From an uncultured bacterium (GTDB lineage: Bacteria; Cyanobacteriota; Vampirovibrionia; Gastranaerophilales; Gastranaerophilaceae), in contig CACYCU010000183.1 in NCBI GenBank assembly GCA_902772945.1, forward strand, positions 1 to 8,864: a DNA stretch of 8,864 bases. Direction: 5' to 3'. The translations under genes were made by a program, and so were the position numbers. The notes below the pieces were generated by a model. It searched no databases, was not told the origin of the DNA, and saw nothing but the letters and a program-made list of their open reading frames with translations. Position 1 is the stretch's first letter. Each line of letters starts with the position of its first letter. Below, one piece after another: positions 1-6,290 of the stretch.

Positions 1-632
1 AACTATTATTAACTTTTACACTGTTGTGTATAATGTTCGTAAGTGCGTCTGCACAAGCAGCTGATGTAAACACTGTAAAAGCAACAATAGTAAAACATGC
101 TATTGCTATGGGAGTAGATCCTGCTATTGCTTTGAGTATAGCTCGAACAGAGTCAGGATTTAGACATGAGGCGAGAAGTTCACACGGTGCAGTCGGTGTC
201 TTCCAATTAATGCCTTCGACTGCAAGAAGAATGGGCTTAAATCCATATTCATTAAATGACAATATTAAAGGCGGCATAATGTACTATAAAAAAATGTACA
301 ATATGTTTGGTTCGGTAGAATTGGCATTGGCTGCCTATAATGCAGGTCCGGGAAATGTTAAAAGGTATAATAATACAATACCGCCCTATTCTGAAACTAG
401 AAATTTTGTAAGAAAAATCACTGCAGATGTAAAAAGGCAAAAAGCTGCACCTGATCCTATCGTTGCAAAGGTAAAATCAGGTACATATTCAGCGCAAGCG
501 CCAAAACCTGTTAAACCCGAAGTAAAAATGGCTCCGGCAGGTCAAATAGTCAGTTCTTCCGATTTGAAAGTCGAAGAAGTTGAAGAAAAGCCTATAGAAT
601 TGAGACTGGAAACTTTGACAGTTTCAATATAA
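1..632 (+). CDS. Exported lytic transglycosylase (SLT domain), 5' end off window
   Basis: This is probably a periplasmic or envelope-associated lytic transglycosylase, which cuts the MurNAc-GlcNAc bond of peptidoglycan. The reading frame stays open to the left edge (first full codon at 3-5). Bases 3-59 encode a hydrophobic stretch, LLLTFTLLCIMFVSASAQA, ending in an A-x-A signal peptidase I site before ADV. This is the core of a signal peptide whose basic start lies upstream, so the TTG at 24 and ATG at 33 are not credible starts. The SLT family motifs follow in order: the catalytic glutamate in ARTESGF (codon 150-152), GVFQLMPS (195-218) and AAYNAGPGNV (330-359), then an aromatic/basic end, YSETRNFVRKI. 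The last 60 or so residues form a Pro/Lys/Glu-rich tail without a recognisable domain. The gene ends just before a strong terminator, so it is the last gene of its unit. The SLT call is firm; the exact subfamily is not resolved. Confidence 0.92.
   Translation, partial: LLLTFTLLCIMFVSASAQAADVNTVKATIVKHAIAMGVDPAIALSIARTESGFRHEARSSHGAVGVFQLMPSTARRMGLNPYSLNDNIKGGIMYYKKMYNMFGSVELALAAYNAGPGNVKRYNNTIPPYSETRNFVRKITADVKRQKAAPDPIVAKVKSGTYSAQAPKPVKPEVKMAPAGQIVSSSDLKVEEVEEKPIELRLETLTVSI
3..59 (+). other. Signal peptide core of the lytic transglycosylase
   Basis: These 19 codons are almost all Leu, Thr, Phe, Ile, Met, Val, Ala or Ser and end in A-Q-A, directly before A-D-V. That is a hydrophobic core plus a type I signal peptidase cleavage site, with predicted cleavage after codon 57-59. 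The positively charged n-region is not visible because the window starts inside the gene. No lipobox is present: the single Cys lies inside the hydrophobic stretch and not at the cleavage point. Confidence 0.75.
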
Positions 633-642
633 ATATAAAAAT

Positions 643-675
643 AAAAAAGTTCCGGCAAACAGCCGGAATTTTTTT
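643..675 (+). terminator. Intrinsic terminator after the lytic transglycosylase
   Basis: A perfect 7-bp stem (TTCCGGC at 650-656 with GCCGGAA at 662-668) closes a 5-base AAACA loop and is followed by seven T residues (669-675). A run of A residues (643-648) before the stem could pair with the T run, so the site may also stop transcription from the other strand. It lies 17 bases after the stop codon of the transglycosylase gene. Confidence 0.9.
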
Positions 676-698
676 GTGAATAAAAATTTTTTATATCT

Positions 699-778
699 TA
701 ATATTCCTTAACAAAAATCGAAAAATATTAAAGAAAGCAATATGCAAAGCCGTAATACTACATGAGAAAGGAATATTA
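699..778 (+). promoter_or_regulatory. Leader with an 11-bp inverted repeat covering the ribosome binding site
   Basis: The 150 bases between the transglycosylase and the 594-residue gene hold the terminator and then an A+T-rich leader with no gene. TAATATTCCTT (699-709) is the exact reverse complement of AAGGAATATTA (768-778). The second arm contains the AAGGA Shine-Dalgarno (768-772) used by the ATG at 783. If both arms are in the mRNA, pairing would close a 58-base loop and hide the ribosome binding site. The arms share the self-complementary hexamer AATATT, which also occurs at 724-729 and could pair alternatively. The repeat is seen directly; a regulatory role is inference. I found no convincing sigma70 promoter here (TTAACA at 708-713 lacks a -10 at normal spacing). 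Confidence 0.35.
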
Positions 779-782
779 TGCC

Positions 783-2567
783 ATGGGAATGTCAGCATCA
801 CAAGCGAGATTATTAAGCATAACAAGCCGATTGACTAATAATGAATTTCGCGCGCAGACAATTACAAATTCCAAATTAAGACTTGCAACAGAATCAGAAG
901 AAGCAAGTCAAAAGTACATGGATGCACTGGATTCTAAAAAGTTGGTGTTCCTTGGCTATGACGATACGGGTGCTTCAACAAAAGTTGATTTAACTCCTGC
1001 TGTACTGTACGGTTATGCATCAATGAAGAATCAATATTCATTGATAAATGCTGCGGGAAAAATATTAGTATCTCCCCAAGATGCCGCAAACTTTGAAAAC
1101 ACCGATACGTTAGAAGGTTTTTTAAGATGTTACAATCTTGTTGAAGAAAGTGCACAAGAAAAAGCAGATTTTGAAGAAAAAAAAGCAAAACAATTAGCAG
1201 AGAATGAAGATTATGAAGCTATGTATAGTGCTTATGAAACAGCTCATACAGCTTGGAAAGATGAAAAGACTAGTTGGCAGATAAAGTATGATGCTTTTGC
1301 TGCTGATTGGAAAATTTACCAACAAGAACTACAAGCTTGGGAAGCAAGCAACAGGGGAAACTTGGCAGACAGATTTAGTAGTTATATGGGTACTGCTGAT
1401 GCTCCTAAGCAATACTGTTACGTACGTGCTTTAACTGGTGAAATGGAATGTTATCAGCACTTGTTGAGAGCAATAATAGATTATGATACATATAATTCCA
1501 GCAGTTCTACTTATCAAACAACTACTGGGCAATCTGTTTCTGTGTCAGGTAGCATGGGTGCTATTGGAGGCCAAAATTTAGCTACAAGATCCATGTTAAA
1601 AGAGGTTTCTGATGCATTAAATGATGTACCGGCAAAATTATGTGACGGTGATGATGATTTGAGTACACCGGAGAAAGATAACTTGCTAAAAGCAAAGGCA
1701 GATAAAGGTGAAACAATTACTGAAGCTGATAGATTGGCTAGTGATTACAAATACAATGCATCGACAGGTGAATATGATGTAAAAACGCTTAAAGAAAAAG
1801 CAATAGACTTATATTATTTGATAAATAAAAGCCTGTATACCGGTATGGATACAAAAGCTTTATTGATTAATTTTACAGAAGGCGATTTGGCAAATATTTC
1901 AGACAGACCAAAATATGAAGGAAGCCCCGATCCGGGACCTTTTACAAAGACAGAGCCGAAATTTACTATTGAACTCCCTGATGATCTGAAAGAACCCGAA
2001 TATTCATTAATAATTAATGATAAGGAAAAAGGGCAATGGTATACAAATCTTTGGTATAAGATGAATGGCGGTTCTACGGCAGAAGTTGTTCAAAATGTTG
2101 ATAACGGAAGCCAAGGAAAAGTTGAATTTAAAATTGCAGGTTTTACGGAAATTACAAAAAATCCGGCAAAGGCAAATTATGACATAATAGATCCAAACCT
2201 GTTTACAAGTTCAACTTGGCTGCAATTTGCGCTTGAACACGGTGTTATTACTCTTGAAAAAGCTATGTATAACAATCCTGCCGATAACGAGACAAGAGCT
2301 ACAAACATGACAAGAGAAGGCTTTGTCTGGACTGCTATGCCGTATTCAAATGCAACAGATTTTATAGAAGTTGAAGATGAAGTTAAAATTGCTAAAGCAG
2401 AAGTTATTTATAAAAAAGAAGTTACAGAAATAGAATATCAGGATAATAAATTTGACCAAGATTTGAAAAAGCTTGACACAGAACATAATGCACTGCAAAC
2501 TGAATATGAATCTATAAGAGAAGCTATTAATAAAAATACAGAAAGATCATTCAAAGCGTTTAGTTAA
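783..2567 (+). CDS. 594-residue protein of unknown function, lineage-specific family
   Basis: I cannot assign a function. The opening MGMSASQARLLSITSRL and the closing segment TERSFKAFS match what I associate with a multi-copy Gastranaerophilales protein family, but this is memory and not a search. Visible parts are: a polar helical N-terminus (residues 1-55), a conserved-looking block around 85-120 (NAAGKILVSPQDAANF), and a long charged helical region (120-190) with Trp at 158, 165, 176 and 186. A Ser/Thr/Gly linker follows (237-265), then an acidic loop (288-299) of weak EF-hand spacing, a Pro-rich stretch (375-405), and a C-terminal coiled coil (about 530-594). There is no signal peptide or membrane segment. 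ATG 783 is chosen because AAGGA (768-772) lies 10 bases upstream and the family start is MGMSASQ. An in-frame ATG at 762 would add seven residues but has no good ribosome binding site. The gene stands alone between two terminators. Confidence 0.9.
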   Translation: MGMSASQARLLSITSRLTNNEFRAQTITNSKLRLATESEEASQKYMDALDSKKLVFLGYDDTGASTKVDLTPAVLYGYASMKNQYSLINAAGKILVSPQDAANFENTDTLEGFLRCYNLVEESAQEKADFEEKKAKQLAENEDYEAMYSAYETAHTAWKDEKTSWQIKYDAFAADWKIYQQELQAWEASNRGNLADRFSSYMGTADAPKQYCYVRALTGEMECYQHLLRAIIDYDTYNSSSSTYQTTTGQSVSVSGSMGAIGGQNLATRSMLKEVSDALNDVPAKLCDGDDDLSTPEKDNLLKAKADKGETITEADRLASDYKYNASTGEYDVKTLKEKAIDLYYLINKSLYTGMDTKALLINFTEGDLANISDRPKYEGSPDPGPFTKTEPKFTIELPDDLKEPEYSLIINDKEKGQWYTNLWYKMNGGSTAEVVQNVDNGSQGKVEFKIAGFTEITKNPAKANYDIIDPNLFTSSTWLQFALEHGVITLEKAMYNNPADNETRATNMTREGFVWTAMPYSNATDFIEVEDEVKIAKAEVIYKKEVTEIEYQDNKFDQDLKKLDTEHNALQTEYESIREAINKNTERSFKAFS

Positions 2568-2582
2568 TAATAAGATAAACTT

Positions 2583-2607
2583 AAGCCCTCTGTTTGAGGG
2601 CTTTTTG
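2583..2607 (+). terminator. Intrinsic terminator after the 594-residue gene
   Basis: An 8-bp stem (AAGCCCTC at 2583-2590 with GAGGGCTT at 2596-2603) has a TGTTT loop and leads into a T run, 15 bases after the stop codon. It lies between two convergent genes. Read on the minus strand the stem is followed only by a broken T run, so it is a good terminator for the plus-strand gene and at best a weak one for the peptidase gene ending at 2624. Confidence 0.88.
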
Positions 2608-2623
2608 TTGTTTGATATCAATA

Positions 2624-3787
2624 TTACTTGTTATAATTTTCAAAAAATATTTTCAAGAGTTCGTGTCCTTTTAGGATTGATTGATAATCAAGGTATTCAT
2701 CCCTTGTGTGCATATTGCATACAGTTGCCAACCCTACCAGATATGGAATGAAATTTTCTCCCTTAGAATTTTTTTGATTTGCATAAATATGAGTTTCAGC
2801 TCCGGCATGGAATGATGTAATATCAGGTTCTACTCCGGCTTTTTTTGCTGAAGCTTCAAATAAAATAGGAATATATTCATCGTTAACCTTTTCAAATGGC
2901 GGGAGATGTTCTTCAAATTTGATTGAAACTTTCGCCAAATCTATAACTTCCTTTTGAAATTCATTGACTGTATTAGTCATAATTTCTTTTAATTCATCTT
3001 CTTTTTTTCTGCTTGAACTTCTTATTGAATAGCTTACAGCAGCATCAGGGTTGATAATATTTGTAACTTCGATTTTTCCTGCATCTATTCCTCCAAGGTT
3101 GCAGGAAGTTACTACCATTCCATCTTCTTCATAGAATACCCCTTGCGGAAGTTTAGAAATTAAATTAGCAATTAATTTTGCAGCATTTGCTCGAGTTTTG
3201 TCTCCAATATCAATTCCTGAATGTCCCCCTTTGTGGCTGTGAACTTCTATTCTTACCAGTGTGTAACTTGCTCCTGATACCTCCAGTTGACCAAGTGTGT
3301 CACTGTCACATACAAGAAGATATTTGGATTTTATATCATTAAAGTTTAAATGACGAGCACCTGACATTCCAGATTCTTCATCTCTGGTAAATATACATTC
3401 AAGCCCGCCGTGTAAAATGTTAGAATTTGCAACTTCTTTTGCAAATAATAGTGCATTTGCAACTCCGGCTTTGTCGTCACCGCCTAGTGTTCTGCCTTCT
3501 GCATGAATGTTTCCGCAATCATCAAGGTAGGTTTTGACAGGACTGTCATCACCAATAACATCCATATGTGCAGATAACAAAAGATAATCTTTGGTTGAAT
3601 CTGTTGGCGGAATGTCAATTCTAACATTCCCGTATTCATCGAGGCGGCAAGGAATATTATTTTTATCACAATAATCTTTAATCCAATTCGCAACATTTTC
3701 TTCATGTAATGATGGTGATGGAATTTCTGCAAGTGTACAGAACAAATCTATTAATTCATGTTCTTTTCTGACTTTTTCTATAGACAT
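2624..3787 (-). CDS. M20-family zinc metallopeptidase, PepT-like
   Basis: This is probably a cytoplasmic aminopeptidase that trims short peptides, such as a tripeptidase, using two zinc ions. Its 387 residues carry the M20 metal site in order: SAHMDV (His74, Asp76), LGGDDKAG (bridging Asp104), DEESG (catalytic base Glu137 and ligand Glu138), CDSD (Asp161) and NMHTRDE (His360). HSHKGGHSG (183-191) and FHAGAETHI (327-334) fit the lid/dimerisation domain and the returning catalytic domain. There is no signal peptide. The length is close to PepT (about 400) and to shorter PepT-like proteins; some segments also recall PepD, so I do not give a symbol. The start is fixed by a very strong ribosome binding site, AGGAAGGAG (3795-3803), 7 bases before ATG. 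The gene lies 64 bases downstream of mutS2 on the same strand and appears to have its own promoter. Family is firm; substrate is inference. Confidence 0.9.
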   Translation of the reverse strand: MSIEKVRKEHELIDLFCTLAEIPSPSLHEENVANWIKDYCDKNNIPCRLDEYGNVRIDIPPTDSTKDYLLLSAHMDVIGDDSPVKTYLDDCGNIHAEGRTLGGDDKAGVANALLFAKEVANSNILHGGLECIFTRDEESGMSGARHLNFNDIKSKYLLVCDSDTLGQLEVSGASYTLVRIEVHSHKGGHSGIDIGDKTRANAAKLIANLISKLPQGVFYEEDGMVVTSCNLGGIDAGKIEVTNIINPDAAVSYSIRSSSRKKEDELKEIMTNTVNEFQKEVIDLAKVSIKFEEHLPPFEKVNDEYIPILFEASAKKAGVEPDITSFHAGAETHIYANQKNSKGENFIPYLVGLATVCNMHTRDEYLDYQSILKGHELLKIFFENYNK

Positions 3788-3807
3788 ATAAATTCTCCTT
3801 CCTAAAT

Positions 3808-3836
3808 ATTATAATTGTTTATAGATTCTGAATCAA
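3808..3836 (-). promoter_or_regulatory. Promoter of the M20 peptidase gene
   Basis: On the minus strand TTGATT (3836-3831; four of six matches to TTGACA) is followed after exactly 17 bases by a perfect TATAAT (3813-3808). Transcription would begin near 3801, inside or beside the AGGAAGGAG ribosome binding site, giving a leader of about 14 bases. This suggests independent expression of the peptidase even though mutS2 lies just upstream. The motifs are seen directly; promoter activity is inferred. Confidence 0.6.
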
Positions 3837-3845
3837 GTTCAGAAT
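3825..3845. repeat. Perfect inverted repeat over the peptidase -35 box
   Basis: ATTCTGAA (3825-3832) and TTCAGAAT (3838-3845) form a perfect 8-bp palindrome with a 5-base centre. It begins 6 bases beyond the mutS2 stop and covers the -35 box (3831-3836) of the peptidase promoter, a position typical of a repressor operator. It is not a terminator for mutS2, since no T run follows on the minus strand. I do not recognise the sequence as the site of a known regulator. Confidence 0.5.
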
Positions 3846-3851
3846 AAAAAA

Positions 3852-6206
3852 TCAATTTATATCAACAATACTGACACCATCTCCGCCTTCGGAATCTTCG
3901 CCGACTCTGTATTTTGCAACGTATGGTGATGTGCTCAAAAAATCTCTTACTGCAGATTTTAGTGCTCCTGTTCCGTGACCGTGGATAATTGTTACACAGG
4001 CAAGATTTGCAAGACTTGCCTTATCAAGATATGTTTCAAGGCTGTCCAAAGCTTCCTCAACCTTATAACCCCTAAGATCAAGAGTACTTGCAATGTTTAT
4101 TTTTCGTAGCTCAAAGTGTTCCATAGAATTTGGCTTGTATACATTTTCTTTTCGCTCGTACGAAGGGTCATATGGAGCAAGCTTTTTGGTTTTTATTTTG
4201 GTTTTTATGTTTCCCATTTGAACAAGAACATAATCGTTTTTATCCGGAAGTGTTAAGAGAATGACCGGTTGATTCAAGTCTTTTAGCAGAAGCTTGTCAT
4301 TTTCTTTTATTGATTGCCAATCGATAGGTGCATATTTTTGTTTTTCATCAAATTCAGAAAGCTTTTCTCTAAATTTTTGTTCTGTTTGTGCCAGCCTTGC
4401 ATAAGAGCGGCGAGCTATTTTTTCTGATTTTTCACGGCGTAATTCCTCTAAAATATCTTTTATTTCAGCTTTTACGGATAAAAGTTCTCTGTCAAATTTG
4501 TCTTTAATATTTTTGACAGTTTTTTTCTTATCTTTTTTTACTGCTTCAAGATTTTGTTTGTATTCTTCTTTAAGATTTTCGGAAGTTTCTTTTATTTCTT
4601 CAGCTTCTTTCAAATTTTGAGAAAGTTTTGCCTGTGTTTCTTGAAGCTTTTCGACAACTGCAATTGACGGGTCTTTTGATGTTATTATAATTTCTTTAGC
4701 TTTGTCGGCTAGGGCTTTGTCCAGCCCCAAATTAGAAGCTATTGATATTGCGTTGCTCAAACCGGGAATACCGATTAGTAATTTATATGTCGGTTTAAGA
4801 GTTGTGGTATCAAATTCAACCGATGCATTTTTAAAATAAGGATTTGAGTATTCAAGAGTTTTAAGTTCTCCGTAATGTGTTGTGATTGTTGACAGAACTT
4901 CTTTTTCTGCCAGACGTTCCAATATGACTCTTGCTAAAACAGCACCTTCAACCGGATCTGTTCCTGCGCAAATTTCATCTAACAGGACAAAAGTTTTTGA
5001 ATTACTTTTGTTTAGTATATCAATAATGTGTGTCATGTGAGATGAAAAAGTTGAAAGGTTTTGCAATATGCTTTGATCATCTCCGATATCTGCAAAAACG
5101 TTTTCAAACGGATAAATTTTTGCATTAATACAAGGTAAAAACATTCCTGATTTTGCCATTAGTATGAAAAGTCCGATAGTTTTTATTGTAACAGTTTTTC
5201 CGCCGGTGTTTGAACCTGTAATCACAACTGATTTGTAGTTTTTCCCTATCTCAAAATCATTCGTGACAATATTTTCCACATTCAAAAGCGGGTGGCGCAT
5301 TGATGAAATTTCTATGAATTTTGAAGTTACAATTTCCGGTTCGGATGCGTGAAGCTTTATGGCATAGCGGGCTTTTGCAAAATGAAAATCTATTTTTGCG
5401 ACAATTTCTTCATTCAAAATCAGAGGTTTTATCTCATCTTTTACTAAATTAGTTAATCCGACAAGAATTTTTATTATTTCTGAATTTATTTGTGATTTAA
5501 TTTCTCTAATTTTGTTGTTGAGCGGAACTATTTGCTCAGGTTCAATGTAGAAAGTTTTGTTTGTTGCCGAAACATCATGAATAATTCCTTTTATTTTATT
5601 TTTTGAGGATGCCATCACTTGAAAAACAATCCTGTCATCTCTTGTTGTATAGATATTTTCTTGCAGGTGCTTTTGAAATTCGGGTGAGTTTAAAAGTGAA
5701 GAAACAGTGGCTCTGAGATTTTTTTCGTTATCTTTTAGAGCTGAATATAAGCCTTTGAGTTCTATTGTGGCATCTTGTCGTACACATAAATTTTCATCAA
5801 ATGTATTAAATATTTTTTCTTCCAAATCCTTGTCTGTTGTAATATTTTGTGCAATTTGTTTCAGGTTAATTGTTTCACTGTCAGAAAGAAAATTTTTTAC
5901 TAGTCTTGAAGTTTTTAGAGTTTTAGCAACGTCAATAAGTTCTTCTTCAGACAAATAACTTGCACCAAGATTTTTTTGAATCTGTTTTATATCCGCAACG
6001 TATTCTATAGGCAGTTCTAAAGGGGTATCAAGTATGCTTTTTGCTTCTCTGGTGCAGTTAAGTTCTTTGTTAATAATTACAATATCATCTATAGGTTTTA
6101 TTGCGAGGCAAAGTCTTCGGCTTTGTTCGCTTTTTGCGAATTGAGCTAAATTTTCGGCAATTTTGTCATATTCAAGTGCTTTTAAGCTTTTTTCAACAAT
6201 ATCCAT
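3852..6206 (-). CDS. mutS2: Endonuclease MutS2 (ribosome-rescue/anti-recombination ATPase with Smr domain)
   Basis: MutS2 (also RqcU) is an ABC-type ATPase related to MutS. In Bacillus subtilis it acts on stalled or collided ribosomes; in Helicobacter it suppresses recombination. The 784 residues are full length. The N-terminal core and clamp region lies at about 1-310. The ATPase has Walker A GSNTGGKT (331-338), DDQSILQNLSTFSSH (376-390) as the ABC signature region, Walker B FVLLDE (406-411) followed by ICAGTDP, and the switch histidine in TTHYGE (442-447). A long charged coiled coil follows (about 515-625), then a small KOW-like segment (about 630-680). The C-terminal Smr domain (706-784) has LDLRGYK (709-715) and HGHGTGALK (742-750), motifs linked to nuclease-type Smr domains. 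The usual Pro in Walker A is Ser here, probably harmless. The ATG at 6206 has no visible Shine-Dalgarno. The gene diverges from glyS. Confidence 0.96.
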   Translation of the reverse strand: MDIVEKSLKALEYDKIAENLAQFAKSEQSRRLCLAIKPIDDIVIINKELNCTREAKSILDTPLELPIEYVADIKQIQKNLGASYLSEEELIDVAKTLKTSRLVKNFLSDSETINLKQIAQNITTDKDLEEKIFNTFDENLCVRQDATIELKGLYSALKDNEKNLRATVSSLLNSPEFQKHLQENIYTTRDDRIVFQVMASSKNKIKGIIHDVSATNKTFYIEPEQIVPLNNKIREIKSQINSEIIKILVGLTNLVKDEIKPLILNEEIVAKIDFHFAKARYAIKLHASEPEIVTSKFIEISSMRHPLLNVENIVTNDFEIGKNYKSVVITGSNTGGKTVTIKTIGLFILMAKSGMFLPCINAKIYPFENVFADIGDDQSILQNLSTFSSHMTHIIDILNKSNSKTFVLLDEICAGTDPVEGAVLARVILERLAEKEVLSTITTHYGELKTLEYSNPYFKNASVEFDTTTLKPTYKLLIGIPGLSNAISIASNLGLDKALADKAKEIIITSKDPSIAVVEKLQETQAKLSQNLKEAEEIKETSENLKEEYKQNLEAVKKDKKKTVKNIKDKFDRELLSVKAEIKDILEELRREKSEKIARRSYARLAQTEQKFREKLSEFDEKQKYAPIDWQSIKENDKLLLKDLNQPVILLTLPDKNDYVLVQMGNIKTKIKTKKLAPYDPSYERKENVYKPNSMEHFELRKINIASTLDLRGYKVEEALDSLETYLDKASLANLACVTIIHGHGTGALKSAVRDFLSTSPYVAKYRVGEDSEGGDGVSIVDIN

Positions 6207-6222
6207 ATTTCATATATTAGCA
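6206..6222 (-). promoter_or_regulatory. Candidate extended -10 promoter for mutS2, possibly leaderless
   Basis: On the minus strand TGCTAATAT (6222-6214) fits an extended -10 element (TG, one base, then TAATAT with four of six matches). It would start transcription at about 6207-6206, on the mutS2 ATG itself. The bases before the ATG contain no purine-rich ribosome binding site, which agrees with a leaderless message. The -35 is weak: TTGCAA (6245-6240) lies 20 bases from the -10. This is a hypothesis. Confidence 0.28.
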
Positions 6223-6239
6223 TAAATATGTCAGTGTAT

Positions 6240-6268
6240 TTGCAATTATTCTATGCTTTTGGTATAAA
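6240..6268 (+). promoter_or_regulatory. Promoter of glyS
   Basis: TTGCAA (6240-6245) and TATAAA (6263-6268; five of six matches) are separated by exactly 17 bases. Transcription would start near 6275, just before AGAGGA (6278-6283), the ribosome binding site 7 bases before the glyS ATG. The leader would be about 16 bases, so there is no room for a T-box or other riboswitch. Confidence 0.6.
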
Positions 6269-6290
6269 TCAATTATAAGAGGATGTTAGT

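Noticed and set aside
24..35. TTG at 24 or ATG at 33 as the start of the lytic transglycosylase
   Set aside because: Both fall inside the hydrophobic core of a signal peptide whose frame is open to the left edge, and neither has a ribosome binding site. The true start is upstream of the window.
252..440. Open frame of 62 codons on the minus strand inside the lytic transglycosylase gene
   Set aside because: It is fully covered by the conserved SLT domain on the other strand and has no ribosome binding site or recognisable motif.
708..713. TTAACA as a -35 box for the orphan gene
   Set aside because: No -10 match lies at 16-18 bases; the nearest A+T-rich hexamer (TATTAA at 726) is only 12 bases away.
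762..782. ATG at 762 as the start of the 594-residue protein
   Set aside because: It has only a weak purine run upstream, while AAGGA lies at proper spacing before ATG 783, and the family opening MGMSASQ begins there.
934..1188. Open frame of 84 codons on the minus strand inside the 594-residue gene
   Set aside because: It is antisense to a well-supported gene, has a Leu/Phe/His-rich composition typical of the complement of Lys/Glu-rich coding sequence, and shows no motif.
3484..3732. Second minus-strand frame inside the peptidase gene
   Set aside because: It is an out-of-frame shadow of the M20 gene, whose metal-binding motifs fix the true frame.
3825..3845. Inverted repeat as a terminator for mutS2
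   Set aside because: On the minus strand the stem is followed by CTATAAAC and not by a T run; the T run lies before the stem.
5707..5958. Plus-strand frame inside mutS2
   Set aside because: It is antisense to the N-terminal half of a full-length mutS2 and has Ser/Phe-rich complement-type composition.
6272..6277. TATAAT on the minus strand as the mutS2 -10 box
   Set aside because: The hexamer is perfect, but the position 17 bases upstream (6295-6300) reads ATTTAC, a poor -35 inside glyS, so I prefer the closer extended -10. It cannot be excluded.
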